Part shown: one piece after another, positions 5,297 to 8,333 of the stretch
Layout of the letters: the number at the start of each line of letters is the position of its first letter
Position numbering within the stretch: position 1 is the stretch's first letter
NCBI GenBank assembly: GCA_905236975.1
Contig: CAJOQU010000193.1
Coordinates: 1 to 8,333 of the forward strand
Direction: 5' to 3'
Source: an uncultured Clostridia bacterium
GTDB taxonomy: Bacteria > Bacillota > Clostridia > Oscillospirales > Acutalibacteraceae
DNA length: 8,333 bases
Notes under the pieces: model-generated
The model's database searches: none
What the model saw: only the letters and a program-made list of their open reading frames with translations
Told to the model about the DNA's origin: nothing
Made by a program: the position numbers and the translations under genes

Positions 5297-6133
5297 ATGC
5301 TTGTAAATCTAAATGACGTTTTAAAAAAGGCACAAAAGGAGCATTACGCGGTCGGTCTGTTCAATACCACCGATACCGATATGCTTGAAGCGGCGATTAC
5401 CGCGGCGGAGGAGCTGCGTTCTCCTATCATCATCGGCACGGCGGAGGTTTTACTGCCCTACGGCGAATTTGACCTCATCGCACCGTCTATTCTGGCAAAC
5501 GCGAAGAAGGCTTCGGTTCCCGTGGTGGTGCATTACGACCATGGTTTAACCTTTGAACGCTGTATGCAGGCGCTCAAAATGGGATTCTCCAGCATTATGT
5601 TTGACGGATCCGCCGGTGACGAAGCGCAAAACATGGCCGATACCGCCGAAATCGTCAAGATCGCGCATGCGTTCGGCGCCACGGTTGAGGGCGAGATCGG
5701 CCATGTAGGAGAGGCCGCAACCCGCGATAACGCCACGACCGATCTGTACACTACACCGGAGGAAGCCGAGTCCTTTCTTGCAAAAACCTCGGTGGATGCG
5801 CTGGCGGTTGCCATCGGAACCGCGCACGGCGCTTATAAAGAGAAGCCGCGCCTTGATATCGAGCGGCTGAAAGCCATTCGTGCAAGGGTGGATACACCGC
5901 TGGTTTTGCACGGCGGTTCCGGTCTGTCGGACGACGATTTCCGCAACACGGTTAAAGATGGGATTGCCAAGGTCAATATCTTCACTGATCTGTGTATGGC
6001 GGCAAACGAGGGTATGGCTGAAGGACTTGCGAAAAACCTTTCGTATAACGAAATCCGCAATTTGAAGGTTGAAAAAATCAAGGATGCCGTGAAAACCAAA
6101 ATCAAACTTTTCGGTTCTGAGAACAAAGCCTGA
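5297..6133 (+). CDS. Class II fructose-bisphosphate-type aldolase
   Basis: A 278-residue zinc-dependent class II aldolase of the FBA/GatY/KbaY/IolJ family, which cleaves a ketose phosphate into dihydroxyacetone phosphate and an aldehyde. Key residues are present: the catalytic Asp81 and zinc ligand His82 in HYDHG, E133 in EGEIGHVG, zinc ligands His177 (GTAHG) and His205 (LHGGSG), and the phosphate-binding KVNIFTD segment (225-231). Length fits the shorter tagatose/fructose-type members. The start follows the isomerase stop by 3 nt, with GAGGG (5285-5289) inside the last isomerase codons. It closes the operon; a terminator follows 23 nt later. Substrate could be a ketose 1-phosphate (fructose-1-P, xylulose-1-P) or a 1,6-bisphosphate. 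Its pairing with only one kinase favours the former, as inference. Confidence 0.93.
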   Translation: MLVNLNDVLKKAQKEHYAVGLFNTTDTDMLEAAITAAEELRSPIIIGTAEVLLPYGEFDLIAPSILANAKKASVPVVVHYDHGLTFERCMQALKMGFSSIMFDGSAGDEAQNMADTAEIVKIAHAFGATVEGEIGHVGEAATRDNATTDLYTTPEEAESFLAKTSVDALAVAIGTAHGAYKEKPRLDIERLKAIRARVDTPLVLHGGSGLSDDDFRNTVKDGIAKVNIFTDLCMAANEGMAEGLAKNLSYNEIRNLKVEKIKDAVKTKIKLFGSENKA

Positions 6134-6156
6134 AAACAAAATTCGTTTAACCACTT

Positions 6157-6199
6157 AAAGCGACTTTCCGCAAAATACGGAGAGCCGCTTTTATATTTT
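6157..6199 (+). terminator. Terminator of the sugar operon
   Basis: AAAGCGACTTTCCG (6157-6170) pairs with CGGAGAGCCGCTTT (6178-6191) around the loop CAAAATA, with one A-C mismatch and one G-T wobble. It is followed by TATATTTTAT. Position and form fit a rho-independent terminator 23 nt after the aldolase stop. Confidence 0.85.
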
Positions 6200-6273
6200 A
6201 TGTGAGAGAAGGCGGGTTCGGCGGTATACGGCAAGATCGTGGCGAAGTGGTAAAAGATGGCGGGGACATCGTG

Positions 6274-6279
6274 TATAAT
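6274..6279 (+). promoter_or_regulatory. -10 box of the non-coding RNA
   Basis: A perfect TATAAT on the plus strand stands just before the structured region. No good -35 is found 16-18 nt upstream (the positions read TAAAAG or GTAAAA), so an activator or another sigma factor may be involved. Transcription would start near 6286, though the structure suggests bases from 6280 may also be included. Confidence 0.4.
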
Positions 6280-6478
6280 AGTATTGCAAGGGCAGAAAAA
6301 TCCTTGCAAAGAGATGCGTTTGCATCTTCTTGATTGGCGGGTCATCCCGCCGGTGCGGATGACACCTAAAATCTGAAAAAGATCCGTGGTGCAAAGACCC
6401 GTTAGTTGGCAGTCAACGATAAAATCAGCCGCAAAGGGAGATCGGTAATACTGCGGTGTTGCTTTTCTCCCTTTTCAA
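6280..6478 (+). ncRNA. Free-standing structured RNA, unidentified (raiA-type is one candidate)
   Basis: No credible ORF lies here, but hairpins are dense. They include TTGCAAGG/CCTTGCAA (6284-6291, 6302-6309), AGATGC/GCATCT (6312-6317, 6322-6327) and GGCGGG/CCCGCC (6336-6341, 6346-6351). The last competes with GTCATCC/GGATGAC (6341-6347, 6357-6363). Further helices are ATCT/AGAT nested in CACC/GGTG (6363-6391) and GTTG/CAAC (6405-6417). CGGGTC (6338-6343) can also pair GACCCG (6396-6401), and the 5' AGTATT (6280-6285) pairs AATACT (6447-6452), a long-range closure. The unit has its own -10 and ends in a terminator; the next gene is convergent, so it is not a riboswitch for it. Its multi-hairpin form is unlike rod-shaped 6S RNA. 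Size and clostridial setting make a raiA-type RNA possible, but I cannot confirm any family. Confidence 0.55.
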
Positions 6479-6480
6479 TT
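6433..6480 (+). terminator. First terminator of the structured RNA
   Basis: AAAGGGAGA (6433-6441) pairs perfectly with TCTCCCTTT (6466-6474), followed by TCAATTTTG. The 24-nt loop contains AATACT, complementary to the RNA 5' end, and GCGGT (6453-6457), complementary to GCCGC (6428-6432) just before the stem. The terminator can therefore compete with two other pairings. This could be regulated termination or simply part of the mature fold. Confidence 0.55.
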
Positions 6481-6503
6481 TTGTAGGATGTGTAAGAAAT
6501 ATA

Positions 6504-6536
6504 GGGTTGTGTTGATCACAGCCTTTTATTTTTTTT
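6504..6536 (+). terminator. Strong plus-strand terminator overlapping the ligD 3' end
   Basis: GGTTGTG (6505-6511) pairs with CACAGCC (6517-6523), with one wobble, around TTGAT. It is followed by TTTTATTTTTTTT (6524-6536), the strongest T-run in the window. It ends transcription coming from the structured RNA region. Read on the minus strand the same bases encode the last residues of LigD (KKNKRL), so terminator and coding sequence share DNA. Confidence 0.85.
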
Positions 6537-7472
6537 AACTGTACATTCGATCGGCTCTTTATCCGGCCGCAGACCCTTGAAAACCGGTTGACGCAGACTG
6601 CCCGATTCGGTCTTTTCCATGTATTTGACCGTACAGCAAAGCAAAGGCTCTACCCACACGGCGTTTTCATTGCCGGAAGGGACGGAAAAAGGCGGGGCTT
6701 CAAGCCGTGGCAGCTCCCGGATTTTTCTGAAATTTTCTCCACTTACGCCTAAGGTGACGTGTCCCTTGTAACCCAGTTCGCCGCCCTCGTACTGTCCGAG
6801 TACAATGCTTGACATGCTGTGAACCTTTGGAATATAACCGCACACGACATAGTCCTCGTCCTTGAGGTTTTTGCATTTGATCCAATCCTTGGTGCGTTTA
6901 TCGAAAAAATAAAGACTGTTTTTCCGTTTGGCGACGATGCCTTCCAATCCTTTTCGTTTTACAAGCTCAAAAAAGGCGACGCCGGTGTTTTCTATGATGC
7001 GTGATACGGCAAAGAGTTCGGATTCCTTCTTGACCGCTTTTTGGAGCAGCTTCTTTCGCTCGGTAAGCGGCAGGTCGCAAACCGCATGATCCTTGTAATA
7101 GAGAATATCAAAGGCGGTGAAGCAGGCGGGGTGTTTCTCTGCTGCAAGCCGGATTTTCAACGGGTCGCTTGTGAGGCTCCGGCGCTGGATTTCATAAAAA
7201 TCGGGCTTGCCGTCTGTGAAAACCGCCAGCTCACCGTCTAAAATACAGCGGCAGCTTACCTGCTTGTGGATTCCGGACAGCTCCGGCACCTTTGGGAGCA
7301 TTTTCAGATTGCGCTTATTGCGCAAATCGGTGCCGCTTTCGGGGTCAAGGAAAGCGATACAGCGTTCGCCGTCTACTTTTAATTCATAAAGATAATCGGG
7401 GGAATCAAAGGCCTCGCCCTCGGTGCCGATCAGCATCGGCTTGATGTTTTTCTGCTCAAAAAGGTCGCTCAT
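6516..7472 (-). CDS. ligD: ATP-dependent DNA ligase, ligase-domain-only LigD
   Basis: A 318-residue ATP-dependent ligase that seals breaks in non-homologous end joining. The nucleotidyltransferase motifs are complete: motif I ELKVDGER with adenylated Lys32, LDGE (78-81), FDILYY (121-126), EGIVAK (177-182) and DWIKCK (196-201). An OB-fold covers about 205-305 and contains GLRPDK near its end. The polymerase/primase and phosphoesterase domains of long LigD proteins are absent, so end processing would need other proteins. The ATG overlaps the ku stop as ATGA, with no strong ribosome site, which suggests translation coupled to ku. The C-terminal KKNKRL is encoded by the complement of a plus-strand terminator T-run, so the basic tail may be partly a by-product of it. 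Confidence 0.94.
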   Translation of the reverse strand: MSDLFEQKNIKPMLIGTEGEAFDSPDYLYELKVDGERCIAFLDPESGTDLRNKRNLKMLPKVPELSGIHKQVSCRCILDGELAVFTDGKPDFYEIQRRSLTSDPLKIRLAAEKHPACFTAFDILYYKDHAVCDLPLTERKKLLQKAVKKESELFAVSRIIENTGVAFFELVKRKGLEGIVAKRKNSLYFFDKRTKDWIKCKNLKDEDYVVCGYIPKVHSMSSIVLGQYEGGELGYKGHVTLGVSGENFRKIRELPRLEAPPFSVPSGNENAVWVEPLLCCTVKYMEKTESGSLRQPVFKGLRPDKEPIECTVKKNKRL

Positions 7473-8230
7473 TTTTGCTTCACTTCGGCAAGACTTTGTT
7501 TGAGTGCTTCCATTAAATCAATCACGCTGATAACGCTTTCCTTCGGCGCGACAATTTCGTTGCCGTGAATTTTGGCGTTGATGATCTCCCATAGCTTTTC
7601 GCGGTATTCATCCCGGTACTGCTCAGGCTCAAAGGGTTTCACCATCGCGCCGATCAGGGTTTTCGCCATTTTCAGTTCTTCATCACCGATTTCCTGGCAC
7701 ACAGGATCCTTCGGCGCTTCCTTTACCTCATCGGCAAAAAATAATGTCTCAATTAAAATGCCGGTATCGGTCGGGATCAGCGCCAACAGCTTTTCCTTGG
7801 TTCCCATAACCGTTTTGGCAATGGCGATTTTGTTTTCCTCCTTCATGGCGCGCCGCAGCAGCTCAAACGCCTTGTCGCCTCCCTGTTCGGGGATCGCGTG
7901 ATAGGTTTTATCAAAATAGATCGGGCGCAGCTCCGAAAGCGCGGCAAAATGGAGAATGTGGATCGCCTTGTCCTTTTCGGATTTTGCCTTTTCAAAATCG
8001 CTGTCGGTCAGCGTCACATACTTGCCCGGCTCATACTCAAAGCCTTTCACAATGTCCTCCGCACCGACCTCTTTCCCGCAGCCCGAGCAGACCTTTTTAT
8101 ACCGCACTCTTGAGCCGTCCTCTTTACATAACTGGTTAAAATGAATATCGTTATCCTGCGTGGCGGTGTAAAGCCCGACCGGAATATGCACCATACCGAA
8201 TGAAATCGCTCCTCTGTGTGATACTGCCAT
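7469..8230 (-). CDS. ku: Bacterial Ku, DNA end-binding protein
   Basis: A 253-residue Ku homodimer subunit that encircles broken DNA ends and recruits LigD. The N-terminus SHRGAISFGMVHIPVGLY (4-21) and HFNQLC (30-35) are family hallmarks. A single CSGC pair (C48, C51) sits in the Cys segment, followed by DIVKGFEY (59-66), the beta-barrel DNA-ring core with RPIYFDKTYH (102-111), and IPTDTGILIETL (152-163). The C-terminal YRDEYREKLWEIINAKIHG region (205-223) is the part known to contact LigD. I start at ATG 8230, which has GGAG (complement of 8237-8240) 6 nt upstream; the in-frame ATG at 8242 lies over that ribosome site and has none itself. First gene of the ku-ligD operon. Length is close to normal for bacterial Ku. 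Confidence 0.95.
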   Translation of the reverse strand: MAVSHRGAISFGMVHIPVGLYTATQDNDIHFNQLCKEDGSRVRYKKVCSGCGKEVGAEDIVKGFEYEPGKYVTLTDSDFEKAKSEKDKAIHILHFAALSELRPIYFDKTYHAIPEQGGDKAFELLRRAMKEENKIAIAKTVMGTKEKLLALIPTDTGILIETLFFADEVKEAPKDPVCQEIGDEELKMAKTLIGAMVKPFEPEQYRDEYREKLWEIINAKIHGNEIVAPKESVISVIDLMEALKQSLAEVKQK

Positions 8231-8231
8231 A

Positions 8232-8306
8232 TTAATCTCCATTCTGCCGCTAAAGCGTCAGCACAAATAGATCATGAAATCTCCAATAGCGGCGGATGGA
8301 GATTAA
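8232..8306. repeat. Inverted repeat upstream of ku duplicating its ribosome-site region
   Basis: TTAATCTCCATTCTGCCGCTA (8232-8252, given here only as the left arm) is matched in reverse complement by 8287-8306, with one indel and one change; the arms are 34 nt apart. A third copy of AATCTCC at 8278-8284 can pair with GGAGATT at 8298-8304 as a separate hairpin. The left arm contains the ku Shine-Dalgarno GGAG. The right arm presents the same GGAGATTAA on the plus strand before an ATG at 8313, so a divergent gene may start there; it runs off the window after 7 codons. Confidence 0.55.
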
Positions 8307-8333
8307 CTCGGCATGTTTTGCGGTTGCCGCATC

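Noticed and set aside
5546..6345. Two overlapping minus-strand open frames antisense to the aldolase
   Set aside because: They mirror a well-conserved aldolase and run through its terminator; no start signals.
6280..6478. Riboswitch reading of the structured region
   Set aside because: No plus-strand gene follows that it could control; the next gene is convergent. I compared by eye with c-di-GMP-I, SAM-I, fluoride, purine and THF motifs and found no match.
8313..8333. Start of a divergent gene at the right edge
   Set aside because: Only seven codons are visible and the ribosome site is 11 nt away; too little to call a gene, so mentioned only with the inverted repeat.
1..8333. CRISPR array, tRNA or rRNA genes
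   Set aside because: No regularly spaced direct repeats, cloverleaf or rRNA-like sequence seen on either strand.

Overview
The window looks like chromosomal DNA of a low-to-mid GC, probably spore-forming Firmicute of class Clostridia (Oscillospirales/Ruminococcaceae type). The grounds are strong AGGAGG-type ribosome binding sites, clostridial versions of MutY, Ku and a stand-alone LigD ligase, an r1t-type holin, a dockerin-like relic and one promoter that fits the sporulation sigma-K pattern. The organism is an inference from protein style, not from a marker gene.

Layout, left to right. Positions 1-206 hold a hairpin terminator and nothing else convincing. A cysteine-rich protein of unknown function (minus, 207-1016) is read from a divergent intergenic region with a possible sigma-K promoter. 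On the other side of that region lies a two-gene XhlA-like/holin pair (plus, 1201-1708), a phage lysis-type module with no phage genes around it. A shared bidirectional terminator (1726-1788) separates it from convergent mutY (minus, 1780-2832). Between mutY and the next operon, 2833-3545 holds the mutY leader and promoter, a truncated dockerin-like coding fragment, a possible insertion-sequence end and a 65-nt compound palindrome: a small graveyard of mobile or decayed DNA.

The centre (3486-6199) is a compact three-gene plus-strand sugar operon with a clear sigma-A promoter, a 4-nt overlap, a 3-nt gap and a terminator: an XRE-type HTH domain fused to a PfkB sugar kinase, a D-lyxose/D-mannose-type cupin isomerase, and a class II fructose-bisphosphate-type aldolase. 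Together they suggest aldose to ketose to ketose phosphate to DHAP plus an aldehyde, with the kinase probably doubling as the operon's own regulator. No transporter is present.

Downstream, 6200-6536 has no protein gene but carries a -10 box, a dense set of hairpins, a 5'-3' complementarity and two successive plus-strand terminators. This is best read as a free-standing structured non-coding RNA of about 190-250 nt. The right end (6516-8230, minus) is a minimal non-homologous end-joining operon, ku followed by a ligase-domain-only ligD with a 4-nt overlap, and upstream of ku there is an inverted repeat that duplicates the ku ribosome-binding-site region.

The most interesting items are the structured RNA, the HTH-kinase-isomerase-aldolase cassette, and the 65-nt palindromic element.
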